A stretch of DNA of 64,000 bases from Bradyrhizobium sp. sGM-13 (GTDB taxonomy: Bacteria; Pseudomonadota; Alphaproteobacteria; Rhizobiales; Xanthobacteraceae), in contig NZ_JAGWDK010000003.1 of assembly GCF_018398875.1 (NCBI RefSeq), positions 124,001 through 188,000 on the forward strand, read 5' to 3'. Positions 32,771-41,965 of this stretch are shown here, one piece after another; the first letter of the stretch is position 1; every line of letters starts with the position of its first letter. The notes under the pieces were generated by a model, which ran no database searches, was not told the DNA's origin, and saw only the letters and a list, made by a program, of their open reading frames with translations. Both the position numbers and the translations under genes were made by a program.

Positions 32771-34234
32771 TTAACCAGCCGGCTTGTTTTCGCCTTTGGG
32801 TTTAGCGGCGGCGTTTGGCTTGGCCGGCTTCGGCGCGGGCTTGTCTCCGACGGCGACAGGCTTGGCGGCCGACTTTTTGTCGGCGGAAGCTGCCGGCTTT
32901 CTTTCGGCCGACGCGGCCGGCTTTTTCTCGGCCAAGGCGGTCGGCTTGGCGGCAGCCTCCGGTTTGGCGGTCGCATGCCGGACTGCAGCAGGCTTGGCTG
33001 CCGGCTTCGCGCTGGCTTCAGCGTTGGGCGCTGCCGCGGCGTCGGGCTTCTTCGCGGCAATCTTCGACTTCTTGCCGCGCTTTGCGGACGCCTGCTTTTC
33101 GGCCTCCGCCGCAACGGCGGCGATCAATGCGGGGCCGGTCTTGGTTGGACCGGTATAGACCGGAACAGGCTCGGACGGCTCCGCCGCAGCCGCCAGCAGA
33201 TCCGCAGGTTTGACCGGGTGGTTCTGCAGCCCCGCCGTGAAGAAGTTCACCGCGGTCTCGCCAGTCGAAGTATTGCCGTTGCTGGCGACGATGTCCGGAT
33301 CCTCATCGGTGGCCGGCCGCTTGCGCTTGCCGTTGCACATCTCGTCGCGCAGGTTCGGCGGCGTCGCATCGACCGGAACCAGCTTGTCGACGGTGCCAAG
33401 CGCGGGCGTCAGCCAGCCCAGCCCGTTGCCGAAGCCGCGCTCCAGCAATTGCGCTGCGCGAACGGCCCGCGCCTGGCCTGAGGATGCGCCGAGCACGACG
33501 GCGATCAGCCGCTTGCCGTTGCGCGTGGCGGACGCGACCAGATTGTAGCCGGAAGCGCAGATGAAGCCGGTCTTGAAACCGTCGGCGCCGGGATAGCGCC
33601 CGATCAGCTTGTTGAAATTCTGCGTCACCCTGCGGCCGTAGCGGATCGAGGGGATCTGCATGAAATATTCGTATTCGGGCAGGTCGCGAATGACGGCGCG
33701 TGCCAGCATCGCGAGATCGCGCGCCGAGGTGATCTGTCCGTCCGCCGGCAGGCCGTTGGGATTGACGTAACTCGTCTGCGTCATGCCGAGCCGCAAGGCG
33801 GTCTGGTTCATCATCGCCGAGAAACCGTCGACCGAGCCGCCGACGCCTTCGGCGAGCACCACGGCCATGTCATTGGCCGACTTCACCATCATCATCTTGA
33901 GCGCGTTATCGACGGTGACCTGGGTGCCCGGAGGAAAGCCCATCTTGGACGGCGACTGCGAGGCGGCGACCGGCGACACCGTCAAGAGAGTGTCGAGCGA
34001 CAATCGTCCTTCCTTGACCGCCTTCAGCGTGACGTAAGCCGTCATGATCTTGGTCACCGAGGCGGGATACCAGGGCATGGTGGCATTGTCGGCCTGCAGC
34101 ACCTTGCCGGTATCGGCTTCGACCACCAGCAGCGCTTCGGCGTGCACGGTGCGCGGCGTTATGACGGCAAGCGCCGTCGCCAGCAAAATCAGGTTCAATG
34201 AGGAAGCGCGAAGCAACGGGCGAAGAAGATGCAC
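32771..34234 (-). CDS. D-alanyl-D-alanine carboxypeptidase with Lys/Ala/Pro tail
   Basis: This 487-aa protein is a class C low-molecular-weight penicillin-binding protein. A signal peptide ends near VHA, and the active-site triad is intact: S59-V-T-K62, S119-A-N121 and K221-T-G. It trims pentapeptides in the periplasm. The last 130 or so residues are a low-complexity tail of repeated Ala, Lys and Pro (AEKKPAASAERKPAASADKK), much longer than usual and basic, perhaps spanning or binding peptidoglycan. The start is a GTG at 34234. The ndvA gene lies 211 bases upstream on the same strand. Confidence 0.93.
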   Translation of the reverse strand: MHLLRPLLRASSLNLILLATALAVITPRTVHAEALLVVEADTGKVLQADNATMPWYPASVTKIMTAYVTLKAVKEGRLSLDTLLTVSPVAASQSPSKMGFPPGTQVTVDNALKMMMVKSANDMAVVLAEGVGGSVDGFSAMMNQTALRLGMTQTSYVNPNGLPADGQITSARDLAMLARAVIRDLPEYEYFMQIPSIRYGRRVTQNFNKLIGRYPGADGFKTGFICASGYNLVASATRNGKRLIAVVLGASSGQARAVRAAQLLERGFGNGLGWLTPALGTVDKLVPVDATPPNLRDEMCNGKRKRPATDEDPDIVASNGNTSTGETAVNFFTAGLQNHPVKPADLLAAAAEPSEPVPVYTGPTKTGPALIAAVAAEAEKQASAKRGKKSKIAAKKPDAAAAPNAEASAKPAAKPAAVRHATAKPEAAAKPTALAEKKPAASAERKPAASADKKSAAKPVAVGDKPAPKPAKPNAAAKPKGENKPAG

Positions 34235-34445
34235 TTTTCCGTTCCGGTCCTTTGAGACCCGCCTTCGAAAAGGAGAGGTCCTTAAATCAAATGTTCGGGT
34301 TTCAAGCGTGTCCGGCGCCGTCGCATTGCGGCAGGTCGCAAACCTATACCGGCTTGGCGATTCAGAACAGAGGCCCGGCGATTTAATCGTGGACGAAATT
34401 GGCGCAATTTCGGCGATAGTTGAACCGTAACAGATGCTTGCCGGT

Positions 34446-36224
34446 CTATTTGACCTTCATGCCGACCTGCGCATTCTCCTGCACCATGAACTGGGCCTTG
34501 GCGAGTTCCGCGAAGCGACCGCCCATGGCCACCAGTTCATCGAAAGTTCCACTTTCGATCACCCGCCCGTTGTCGAACATCAGGATGCGGGTCGCGTTGC
34601 GGATGGTCGAAAGCCGGTGCGCGATCACAAAGGTGGTGCGGCCCTTCATCACCTCGTCGAGCGCCGCGTTGACCTTGGCCTCGGTGACGGCATCGAGTGC
34701 GCTGGTCGCCTCGTCGAGAATCAGGATAGGCGGGTCTTTCAACAGTGCGCGTGCGATCGACAGGCGCTGCCGCTCGCCGCCGGATAGCATCCGGCCGCGC
34801 TCGCCGGCATGGGTTTCGAATTTCTTCTCGCTGCGCTCGACGAATTCCAGCGCCTGCGCGCGGCTTGCGGCGATGCGCATTTCCTCATCGGTCGCGTCCG
34901 GCTTGCCGACGCGCAGATTGTCCGCGAGCGAGCGGTTGAACAGCAGTGCCTCCTGGAACACCACGCCGATGTTCCGCCGCAGCGCCGTCAGCTTCAATGC
35001 GCGAATGTCCATGCCGTCGATCTTGATGATGCCGGACTGCGGATCGAAGGCGCGGTGCAACAGCGCAATCGCCGTCGACTTGCCGGCGCCGGTCGGACCG
35101 ACCAGGGCGATGGTCTGCCCGGGCAGAGCGGTAAACGAAACGTCTTCGACCGCGGGCCGTTTGCCGTCATAGGAAAACGATACGTCGTGGAATTCGACGA
35201 GGCCGGAAAGCCGGCCGGTATCGACCGCTCCGGGCCGGTCGCGCACCGCGGGTACAGCGTCCAGTACGTCGAAGAATTCCTGCAGCCTTGGGGCCTCCAT
35301 GAACACGCTGTTGATAAAGCTCACCACCTGTTCCAGCTTCTGGATCAGCATGGTCGCGAAGCTGACGAACATCACGATCTCGCCAACCGTCGTCTGTCCC
35401 TGCGTGTGCAGGTAGATGCCGACGGTAAAGATCGCGAGCACGGTGATGGTGGTGGAAGCGCGGGTGATGATGGTTACCAGCGCCCACCAGCCGAGCACCG
35501 GCATCTGCGCGGCGAGCAGCTTGTCGGCGACGAAACGCATGCCCTGAACCTCTGCATCGATCCGCACGAAGCTCTGCACCAATGCGACGTTGCCGAGCGC
35601 ATCAGACGCGCGCGCCGAGAGATCGCTGTACTGCGCCTCGACCTCGCTCTGCATGCCGTAGGTCTTGCGTACCACCAGCGTCGTCAGCACCGTGAACACC
35701 ACGCACAGCACGAACAAGAGGATCGCCAGCCGCCAATTAATGTAGAACGCGAGCGGTAGCAGCACGACCAGCGACAGGATTGCCGCAAAATGCTCGCGGA
35801 AGAACGCGACCCAGAGGCGCCACAGCGCGTCGGTGCCGTTCAGCATCACCTTCATCAGCCGCCCCGAATGGGTGCCGGTGTGGTAGGTGAGCGGCAGTTG
35901 CATGATGTGCTCGAAATAATCCGTCAGCACCGCCTGGCGTTGCCGGTGCGCCAGCTTGTCGGCGTGGAGCGCGACTAGCGCGCCGCAGGCGATGGTGAAC
36001 AGCCCAAACACGACCCAGGCCGCCAGCAGCGGCCAAGCCGAGTTCGAGGCCAGCATTCCGCTCTGCGGCTTGCCCGAGAGCACGTCGACGATCTTGCCGA
36101 ACAGCACCGGCTCGGCGAATTGGGCCCCGGCCAGCAGGAGGTTGGCGACGGCGAGAATCCAGCCCAGCCGCGCCTCCTTGCCAAGCAGCTCGAGGACACG
36201 GGTGTAAAGGCGCAGCATGGACAT
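34446..36224 (-). CDS. ndvA: Beta-glucan exporter NdvA/ChvA-type ABC transporter
   Basis: This 592-aa half-transporter has an N-terminal six-helix ABC-exporter membrane domain and a C-terminal ATPase with Walker [10 protein letters not shown], signature LSGGERQRL and Walker [13 protein letters not shown]. The N-terminus [19 protein letters not shown] matches NdvA/ChvA cyclic-glucan exporters, which move periplasmic glucan and are needed for osmotic adaptation and nodulation in rhizobia. ATG at 36224 (or 36218) fits family length; the extension to 36305 does not. No glucan synthase gene is in the window. Confidence 0.9.
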   Translation of the reverse strand: MSMLRLYTRVLELLGKEARLGWILAVANLLLAGAQFAEPVLFGKIVDVLSGKPQSGMLASNSAWPLLAAWVVFGLFTIACGALVALHADKLAHRQRQAVLTDYFEHIMQLPLTYHTGTHSGRLMKVMLNGTDALWRLWVAFFREHFAAILSLVVLLPLAFYINWRLAILLFVLCVVFTVLTTLVVRKTYGMQSEVEAQYSDLSARASDALGNVALVQSFVRIDAEVQGMRFVADKLLAAQMPVLGWWALVTIITRASTTITVLAIFTVGIYLHTQGQTTVGEIVMFVSFATMLIQKLEQVVSFINSVFMEAPRLQEFFDVLDAVPAVRDRPGAVDTGRLSGLVEFHDVSFSYDGKRPAVEDVSFTALPGQTIALVGPTGAGKSTAIALLHRAFDPQSGIIKIDGMDIRALKLTALRRNIGVVFQEALLFNRSLADNLRVGKPDATDEEMRIAASRAQALEFVERSEKKFETHAGERGRMLSGGERQRLSIARALLKDPPILILDEATSALDAVTEAKVNAALDEVMKGRTTFVIAHRLSTIRNATRILMFDNGRVIESGTFDELVAMGGRFAELAKAQFMVQENAQVGMKVK

Positions 36225-36351
36225 CAGATGAGGCTCGCAAGGCGATTCAATCGCCCATTGTAAGCAGGGATCGCTCCGGACGACTAGTGAGGCAGAGGCA
36301 TTCATTAGGCAGTGAGGTAGGCGACTTCGGCAGCCAGTTGATCAAGTGGCA

Positions 36352-36399
36352 CCCCTATCCCTAACCCTCACCCGCAAGGCGGAGGGTTGGGGAGAGGGG
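36352..36399. repeat. Short inverted repeat element
   Basis: CCCCTATCCCTAACCCTC (36352-36369) and GAGGGTTGGGGAGAGGGG (36382-36399) pair over 18 bases with two mismatches. It lies downstream of the convergently unrelated solute receptor and upstream of ndvA. Confidence 0.55.
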
Positions 36400-36432
36400 G
36401 TAAGCCCCGGGCGCTGGCGGAAGAAGACCCAC

Positions 36433-37509
36433 TCAATTAATCAGCCGGCTGTTGAGTGGGGGCAGAAACTGGTCGTCGAAAATGTCGGACGCCTGCGGCC
36501 GTTTCTGAAACTTGAACTCTTCCGCCACCTGATCGATCGAGCGTTCGAAGCGTGCCGGATCGATGGCGCCGATACCGTTGCGTTTCACTTCGCTGGTCAG
36601 GACGTAGTCGCGCAGGATGCTTTGCAGCCGCTCGAGTTCGAGGTCCTTCGATCCGCCGTCCATGCGATTTGCGACCTCGGTTGCGGCGCGTTCGGGGTCT
36701 TTGACCGTGAGATGCAACCCGCCGATGACGGCCCGCACGAATCCTTTCACCGCCTCGGGCTTGGCGGCCGCCAGCGCCGGATTGGCGATAATAGCGAAAC
36801 CGTAGGCTTCACAGCCATAGTCGGCGAATTTCAGCACCGCCAGATCGTCGGCAGGCACGCCGCGGTCCTTCAGATTGATCGCCGACAGATAGGAGAATCC
36901 GGTCACGGCATCGATCTGGCCCGCCGACAGCATCGGCTCGCGTACCGCGGCACTGATGCTGCTCTGCTTCACGTTCTTGATCTTGATACTGTTCTGGTGC
37001 GCTACCGCCGGCCACAGCTGGGCCGACAGGTCGCCTTCGGCGACGCCGAGAGTCTTGCCCTCAATGTCGGTCAGCGCGCGGATGCCGCGGCTCTTGCGGG
37101 CGATGATGGCATAGGGCGCCTTGTTGAACAGCACGAACACGGCCTTGATCCTGGGGCCGCCCTGCTTGTCCTTGTCGCGCAACCGCATCAATGCGTTGAT
37201 GTCGACGACGGCAAAATCGCTGGTGCCGGCGGCGACGCGCGCAATTGCGTCCGGCGATCCGCTGGCGATGTTGATCGTGACCGCAAGCGCCTCAGCGCTG
37301 AACAGGCCGCCGGCGGCGGCCATCACGAACGGCGCCGCCGCGGCATCGATCGGACGATCCAGCGAAAACTGGATTGCGAGCGGAGGCCGAGGTTCGTTGG
37401 CGGCGAGGGCGCTATTCGCTGAGAAGCCCGCAATGGCGCACAGCCCGGCAAGGAAAGCCAAGAGAACGCTCAGGCGAGAGCGGATGGCGTTGGTCCTGAT
37501 CGCACGCAT
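36433..37509 (-). CDS. NMT1/SsuA-type ABC solute-binding protein
   Basis: This 358-aa exported protein has a signal peptide (LAFLAGLCAIAGFSANSALA) and the NMT1/THI5-like fold seen in sulfonate, nitrate and pyrimidine-precursor receptors (IQFSLDRPIDAAAAPFVMAAAGGLFSAE in short overlapping pieces; IASGSPDAIARVAAGTSDFA). There are no ABC permease or ATPase genes beside it, so it is an orphan receptor or works with distant components. The ATG at 37509 fits the signal peptide. The ligand is unknown. Confidence 0.88.
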   Translation of the reverse strand: MRAIRTNAIRSRLSVLLAFLAGLCAIAGFSANSALAANEPRPPLAIQFSLDRPIDAAAAPFVMAAAGGLFSAEALAVTINIASGSPDAIARVAAGTSDFAVVDINALMRLRDKDKQGGPRIKAVFVLFNKAPYAIIARKSRGIRALTDIEGKTLGVAEGDLSAQLWPAVAHQNSIKIKNVKQSSISAAVREPMLSAGQIDAVTGFSYLSAINLKDRGVPADDLAVLKFADYGCEAYGFAIIANPALAAAKPEAVKGFVRAVIGGLHLTVKDPERAATEVANRMDGGSKDLELERLQSILRDYVLTSEVKRNGIGAIDPARFERSIDQVAEEFKFQKRPQASDIFDDQFLPPLNSRLIN

Positions 37510-37680
37510 CGAGATGACATCAGCAAGAGGTGGGACAAGTTGCCGCTCCGGCGATGTCGGTTTCGTGACATCGCCGACGGCAGACTTGGCCTTTAGGCGA
37601 GCTATTGTGCAGCATCTAACCTGAATGATCGATGACTGCCACGATTTTGCCAGGGATCGTTCAGCTGCCGTTCGGATTCG

Positions 37681-37705
37681 GGAACCTAGTATCCATTCGA
37701 TGGTT
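37681..37705 (+). promoter_or_regulatory. EcfG-like promoter (GGTT variant)
   Basis: GGAAC (37681-37685), 16 bases, GGTT (37702-37705): one mismatch from the EcfG consensus. It points at the secreted Tyr-rich protein, whose ATG is at 37751. Plausible but weaker than the exact matches at 5257-5309 and 6730-6755. Confidence 0.4.
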
Positions 37706-37750
37706 AGCTATCGAAGGCCTGTCAGGCCAGCTCCCACGGAGGATGTCGAG

Positions 37751-38146
37751 ATGTTCGCGCAAAAAGGTGTGTTTTCATCGATCGGGCGCGCCAGCGCGGT
37801 GGCGACGGTTGTGGCCGTTGCATTGACGGCAGTCGCGCCGACCACGGCATTCGCGGGCTCCGCGGCGTCGAGCAAGGGCGTGACGGCCTCGACCGGGACC
37901 AGCGACGCCACCGATATCAGCGCCCGCCGCCGGCACTATCGCGGTGGTGGCGGCGCGGCGGCCGCGGCGGCTTTTGCCGGCATCGTCGGCACCGGCCTTG
38001 CGATTGCGGCAGCCCAGAACCGCCGTGACTATTACTACGATCGTCACTACGGCTACTATGGCGGTCCGGCCTACTACGGACGCCCGGCGCCGTATTATTA
38101 CGGGCACGGCCCGTACTATGGCAGCCACTATTATGGCGGCTGGTAA
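37751..38146 (+). CDS. Secreted Gly/Tyr-rich protein, 131 aa
   Basis: ATG at 37751 has GGAGG 8 bases upstream; the longer frame from 37625 includes the promoter region. A long signal or membrane segment (VATVVAVALTAVAPTTAFA) is followed by a basic stretch (ARRRHYRGGGG), a small hydrophobic Gly/Ala helix (AGIVGTGLAIAAAQN) and a Tyr/Gly-rich tail (RHYGYYGGPAYYGR). Similar rhizobial proteins are known only as hypothetical. An EcfG-like promoter upstream and an intrinsic terminator downstream make it a single-gene unit. A cell-surface role is inferred. Confidence 0.8.
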   Translation: MFAQKGVFSSIGRASAVATVVAVALTAVAPTTAFAGSAASSKGVTASTGTSDATDISARRRHYRGGGGAAAAAAFAGIVGTGLAIAAAQNRRDYYYDRHYGYYGGPAYYGRPAPYYYGHGPYYGSHYYGGW

Positions 38147-38177
38147 CCGCGACGATCGCCACCCGCTGTTAAAGATG

Positions 38178-38210
38178 AATCCACCGGCTACCCCGGCCGG
38201 TGGATTTTTT
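38178..38210 (+). terminator. Intrinsic terminator
   Basis: An 11-bp perfect stem (38178-38188 with 38196-38206), a 7-base loop and a T-run (38205-38210) lie 31 bases after the Tyr-rich protein stop codon. This is the clearest intrinsic terminator in the window. Confidence 0.92.
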
Positions 38211-38267
38211 ATGGTTGCAGAGGCGGCCGTTAACACGCCGGCCATGGCTTTGCATTAGGCTCGGAGA

Positions 38268-38687
38268 ATGAGTGATTCGCTCGAACGGCTTTATCAGGCT
38301 GTCCTCGCGGCCAGGGATCTCGATCCGGCAACGTCGCGCACGGCCCGGCTGTTTCAGCGCGGCCCCTCCAAGATGGCCAAGAAGCTCGCCGAGGAAGCCA
38401 TCGAAGTCGTGATCGATGCCGTCAACGGCAAGACCGACGCGGTAGTCCGCGAGAGCGCCGACCTGCTCTATAACCTGACCGTGCTGTGGGCATCGGCCGG
38501 CGTGAAGCCGGAGGACGTCTGGCGCGAAATGGAGCGGCGCGAGGACCTGCTCGGCATTGCCGAAAAGCTGCCAAAGCCCGTCAAGTCGCCGAAAACGGCG
38601 CCGACCAAGCCGCTGCCCAAGGCGGCAGGGCCCGCAGTCCGGCGGCGAATTGTCGCGCTGGAAGGCCGTTCCTTACGCAAGCGGTAG
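38268..38687 (+). CDS. hisE: Phosphoribosyl-ATP diphosphatase-like protein (HisE)
   Basis: This 139-aa protein has the HisE/MazG-type all-alpha fold with FQRGPSKMAKKLAEEAIEVVIDAV and VVRESADLLYNLTVLWASAG, carrying the metal-binding E-x-x-E and D residues. HisE converts phosphoribosyl-ATP to phosphoribosyl-AMP in histidine synthesis. The last 45 residues are a basic Lys/Pro-rich extension beyond the usual length. No other his genes adjoin it; it may be a second copy. The ATG follows GGAGA closely. Confidence 0.85.
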   Translation: MSDSLERLYQAVLAARDLDPATSRTARLFQRGPSKMAKKLAEEAIEVVIDAVNGKTDAVVRESADLLYNLTVLWASAGVKPEDVWREMERREDLLGIAEKLPKPVKSPKTAPTKPLPKAAGPAVRRRIVALEGRSLRKR

Positions 38688-38735
38688 AAAATCCTCTCAA
38701 ATTCCGTCGTTTTCCGGCATGGACAAATCCGCTCC

Positions 38736-39335
38736 ATGATGGTTCATGCGCCCATGCTCAAACGGACCTACGATTGGTGTATCAACGCCGCCGACAAGCC
38801 CTATGCGCTCTGGATCATGGCGGCGGTGTCTTTCGCGGAAAGCTCGTTCTTCCCGATCCCGCCCGACATCATGCTGCTGCCGATGTCGCTGGCGCAGCCG
38901 AAGAAGGCGTGGTGGTTCGCGACCGTCTGTACCGTCGCATCCGTTGCCGGCGGCGTGGTCGGATACGCCATCGGTGCGTTGCTCTATGACTCGGTCGGGC
39001 ACTGGCTGATCACGGTCTACGGTCTCAGCGACAAGGTCGAAACCTTCCGCGCATCCTATGCCGAATGGGGCGCGGTGATCATCCTGCTGAAGGGGCTGAC
39101 GCCGATCCCCTACAAGCTCGTCACCATCACCTCGGGGTTTGCGGGCTACAACATCTGGCTGTTCATCCTATGCTCGATCGTGGCGCGCGGCGGACGGTTC
39201 TTCGTGGTCGCGGTCCTGCTCAACCGCTATGGCGACGCGATCCGGGCCGAGCTGGAAAAGCGCCTTGGCACCTGGGTGGCCATCGGTGCCATCGTCCTGG
39301 TGTTCGGTTTTTACGCCGCGTTCAAGCTGGTCTAG
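38736..39335 (+). CDS. DedA/YqaA-family membrane protein
   Basis: This 199-aa membrane protein belongs to the SNARE-associated (DedA) superfamily, YqaA type. The re-entrant signature FAESSFFPIPPDIMLLPMSLA and LLKGLTPIPYKLVTITSGFAG are both present, with four or five hydrophobic helices. DedA proteins are implicated in phospholipid-carrier flipping and envelope homeostasis. It follows hisE by 48 bases on the same strand. Confidence 0.9.
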   Translation: MMVHAPMLKRTYDWCINAADKPYALWIMAAVSFAESSFFPIPPDIMLLPMSLAQPKKAWWFATVCTVASVAGGVVGYAIGALLYDSVGHWLITVYGLSDKVETFRASYAEWGAVIILLKGLTPIPYKLVTITSGFAGYNIWLFILCSIVARGGRFFVVAVLLNRYGDAIRAELEKRLGTWVAIGAIVLVFGFYAAFKLV

Positions 39336-39374
39336 GCTTTGCCGGCATCCCGGCTTCAGGCTACGTTTCGTTCC

Positions 39375-39962
39375 ATGCCCGATCGAATCGGCCGTTTGAT
39401 CAAGCTATTCGGGACGCAACGCGCGACCGTTGGCCTCGTTGCATCCGTGCTTGCGATCGCTCCCGATGCCGGCTGGTCGCAAGGCGCGCCGCAGCCCTCG
39501 CTCGGCCTGCAGTCGCCGGCCCAGCAGCCGGTGCCGGCTCAGCCCGAGCGGCAGCAGAGTGAGCCACAGCGAGCGCCGCGCCAGGAAAATCCCGGCCTGA
39601 TCAACGAAATCGGAAAGCTGTTCGAGAAATCCAAATCGCTGTTGCTGCCGCTGAAGAGCCCGGGCGAGACCATCGACGATCTCAATGCCGGCGCCAAGGG
39701 TGCCGGCGACAGCCTGTCGAATATCGCCAGGCCATCAGTCATGGTGAGCGGGCGGGCGGCGTGTCTTGTCGCGGCCAACGGCGCGCCGGACTGCAAGGCC
39801 GGCGCCGACCGGCTGTGCCAGAGCAAGGGCTACAAAGAAGGCAAGAGCCTCGATACTGACGCGGCCGAGAAATGCTCGCCGAAAGTGTTCCTGCCCGGCT
39901 ACAAGCGGCAGTCTGGTGATTGCAAGACGGAAAATTACGTGACCAGGGCGCTCTGTCAGTAG
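39375..39962 (+). CDS. Secreted hypothetical protein with Cys-containing C-terminus
   Basis: A signal segment (ATVGLVASVLAIAPDAGWSQ) precedes a Pro/Gln-rich linker (about 40-75), an amphipathic helical middle (INEIGKLFEKSKSLLLPL) and a C-terminal domain with six cysteines (RAACLVAA, PDCKAG, RLCQSK, EKCSPK, GDCKTE, ALCQ). I do not recognise a family. ATG at 39375 is preferred to the one at 39339 since the signal peptide then begins sooner. Periplasmic location is likely. Confidence 0.75.
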   Translation: MPDRIGRLIKLFGTQRATVGLVASVLAIAPDAGWSQGAPQPSLGLQSPAQQPVPAQPERQQSEPQRAPRQENPGLINEIGKLFEKSKSLLLPLKSPGETIDDLNAGAKGAGDSLSNIARPSVMVSGRAACLVAANGAPDCKAGADRLCQSKGYKEGKSLDTDAAEKCSPKVFLPGYKRQSGDCKTENYVTRALCQ

Positions 39963-40092
39963 GGGTCGTTCCGGCATCTGGCAGCGCCAAAACGCAATAC
40001 TTGACACTGGAAAGATTGCCTTGTTGGTTGGTATGACGTCTGGCATCTCTAGAGCCAAACCGTTTGCCTGAATAACCAGAGGATCGCTTCGA

Positions 40093-41061
40093 ATGTCGAT
40101 GCCCGCGCTGTTCAAGGGCCGCCTGTCGATACCCGTGATCGGGTCGCCGCTGTTCATCATCTCCGTGCCCGATCTCGTGATTGCCCAGTGCAAGGCCGGC
40201 GTGGTCGGATCGTTTCCGGCGCTGAATGCGCGGCCGGCTTCGCTGCTCGACGAATGGCTGGCGCGGATCACCGAAGAGCTCACAGCCTACGACAAGGCGC
40301 ATCCGGAGCGGCCGTCGGCGCCGTTCGCGGTGAACCAGATCGTTCACAAATCCAACAACCGGCTCGATCACGATCTTGCGGCCTGCGAGAAGTACAAGGT
40401 GCCGATGCTGATCACCTCGCTCGGCGCGCGCGAGGATCTCAACCAGGCGGCGCATAATTGGGGCGGCATCGTCTTCCACGACGTGATCAACCAGAAATTC
40501 GCGCACAAGGCGATCGAGAAAGGTGCCGACGGCCTGATCCTGGTCGCGGCCGGTGCCGGCGGCCATGCCGGCACGATCTCGCCGCTCGCCTTCGTCGAGG
40601 AAACGCGCGCTTGGTTCGACGGACCGATCGCGCTGTCGGGCGCGATTGCCAACGGCCGCGCCATCCGTGCGGCGCGCATCCTCGGTGCCGACTTCGCCTA
40701 TATCGGCTCCGCCTTCATTGCGACCCAGGAAGCCAACGCGGTCGAAGCATACAAGGAGATGATCACGTCGTCGTCGGCGGAAGACATCGTCTATTCGAAC
40801 CTGTTCACCGGCGTGCACGGCAATTACCTCAAGCCGTCGATCGTCAAAGCCGGGCTCAATCCCGACGACCTGCCGACCTCCGATCCCTCGAAGATGAGTT
40901 TTGGCACGGACGCCTCAGGCGAGCGCGCCAAGCCGAAGGCATGGAAGGAGATCTGGGGCTCTGGTCAGGGCATCGGTGGCATCGGCAAGGTGGTGCCGGC
41001 CGCCGAGCTGATCGCGCGGTTTAAGAAGGAATATGACGAGGCGGTCGACCCCGCATTGTGA
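40093..41061 (+). CDS. Nitronate monooxygenase family protein (copy 1)
   Basis: This 322-aa FMN-dependent TIM-barrel protein has the NMO/2-nitropropane dioxygenase landmarks PVIGSPLFIISVPDLVIAQ, ADGLILVAAGAGGHAG (phosphate-binding) and ALSGAIANGRAIRAARILGADFAYIGSAF. Such enzymes oxidise nitronates, while some members are enoyl reductases. A related gene lies at 49778-50752. The SDR gene follows 63 bases later in the same direction, and the thioesterase comes next, hinting at a small acyl-CoA-related operon. Confidence 0.9.
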   Translation: MSMPALFKGRLSIPVIGSPLFIISVPDLVIAQCKAGVVGSFPALNARPASLLDEWLARITEELTAYDKAHPERPSAPFAVNQIVHKSNNRLDHDLAACEKYKVPMLITSLGAREDLNQAAHNWGGIVFHDVINQKFAHKAIEKGADGLILVAAGAGGHAGTISPLAFVEETRAWFDGPIALSGAIANGRAIRAARILGADFAYIGSAFIATQEANAVEAYKEMITSSSAEDIVYSNLFTGVHGNYLKPSIVKAGLNPDDLPTSDPSKMSFGTDASGERAKPKAWKEIWGSGQGIGGIGKVVPAAELIARFKKEYDEAVDPAL

Positions 41062-41124
41062 GGCGTCTTGCGGAGCGGCGCCCCGTCGTGAATGCGACGG
41101 AGGATCGGCGATGGCGGACAGAAT

Positions 41125-41808
41125 TTGAGCGCGCGGGTTGCACTGGTGACTGGCGCGTCCCGCGGTATCGGCGCGGCGATTGCCTTGACGCTTGCCGAGG
41201 CCGGCGCCGCGGTCGCGGTCAATTATCGCGAGCGCGCTGGTGATGCCGATGCTGTCGTCGCCGCCATCAAGGCCAATGGTGGCCGCGCCATCGCGATCGG
41301 AGCCGATGTCTCGCAGGCCGCGGCCGTCACCAACATGGTCGAGCAGGTCGCCTCCGCGCTCGGTCCGATCGACATTCTCGTCAACAATGCGGGCTTAGCT
41401 ATCGTGCGCGGCGTCGACGACCTCACCGAGGACGATTTTGACCGGACCATTACCGTAAACCTGAAATCGGCGTTCCTGTGCACGCAGGCGGTGCTGCCGG
41501 CGATGCGGGCGCGCAAATGGGGCCGCATCGTCAACATCTCGTCGGGCGCGGCGCGCGGCGCGGGTGCCATCGGCGTGCACTACAACGCCTCCAAGGCCGG
41601 CATGGAAGGACTGACGCGCGGCTACGCGGCGCGCCTCGTCAAGGAAGGCATTACGGTCAACGCCGTGGCGCCGTCGCTGATCGAGACCGATATGATGGGC
41701 GGCCGGACGGATCTGGCGCGCAACATCCCGCTCGGTCGGATGGGCCGGGCCGAGGAAGTCGCGCAAGCCGTCGCGATGGTGCTCGGCAACAGCTACATGA
41801 CCGGGTAG
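41125..41808 (+). CDS. FabG-like SDR truncated by an in-frame TAG
   Basis: This SDR has the nucleotide-binding ALVTGASRGIGAAIAL, NNAG, catalytic Ser in NISSGAARG, YNASKAG and substrate-loop residues, so the catalytic core is whole. It stops at TAG 41806-41808 after NSYMTG. Reading through gives TIVLNGGMAF and a natural TGA at 41842-41844, exactly the C-terminal strand of SDRs (xTGQTIxLNGG); CAG to TAG would explain it. The last 11 or so residues, used in cofactor binding and tetramer formation, are lost. TTG at 41125 is the likely start; an ATG at 41092 is an alternative. Confidence 0.8.
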   Translation: MSARVALVTGASRGIGAAIALTLAEAGAAVAVNYRERAGDADAVVAAIKANGGRAIAIGADVSQAAAVTNMVEQVASALGPIDILVNNAGLAIVRGVDDLTEDDFDRTITVNLKSAFLCTQAVLPAMRARKWGRIVNISSGAARGAGAIGVHYNASKAGMEGLTRGYAARLVKEGITVNAVAPSLIETDMMGGRTDLARNIPLGRMGRAEEVAQAVAMVLGNSYMTG

Positions 41809-41965
41809 ACCATCGTCCTCAATGGCGGCATGGCGTTCATTTGATGCGCCGCCTTGCTCGCCGTTTCCCGCGAATGGCGCACGGTGCCCTGTCCGCCGCG
41901 GGCTCGACTCGTTCCGCCGAAGCAGGCAAGAAGCTCGTCCCTTGATCGACAGGACTTCTCATTCA

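Noticed and set aside
41092..41124. ATG start for the truncated SDR
   Set aside because: No ribosome site; the TTG at 41125 begins four residues before the first beta-strand, the usual SDR position.
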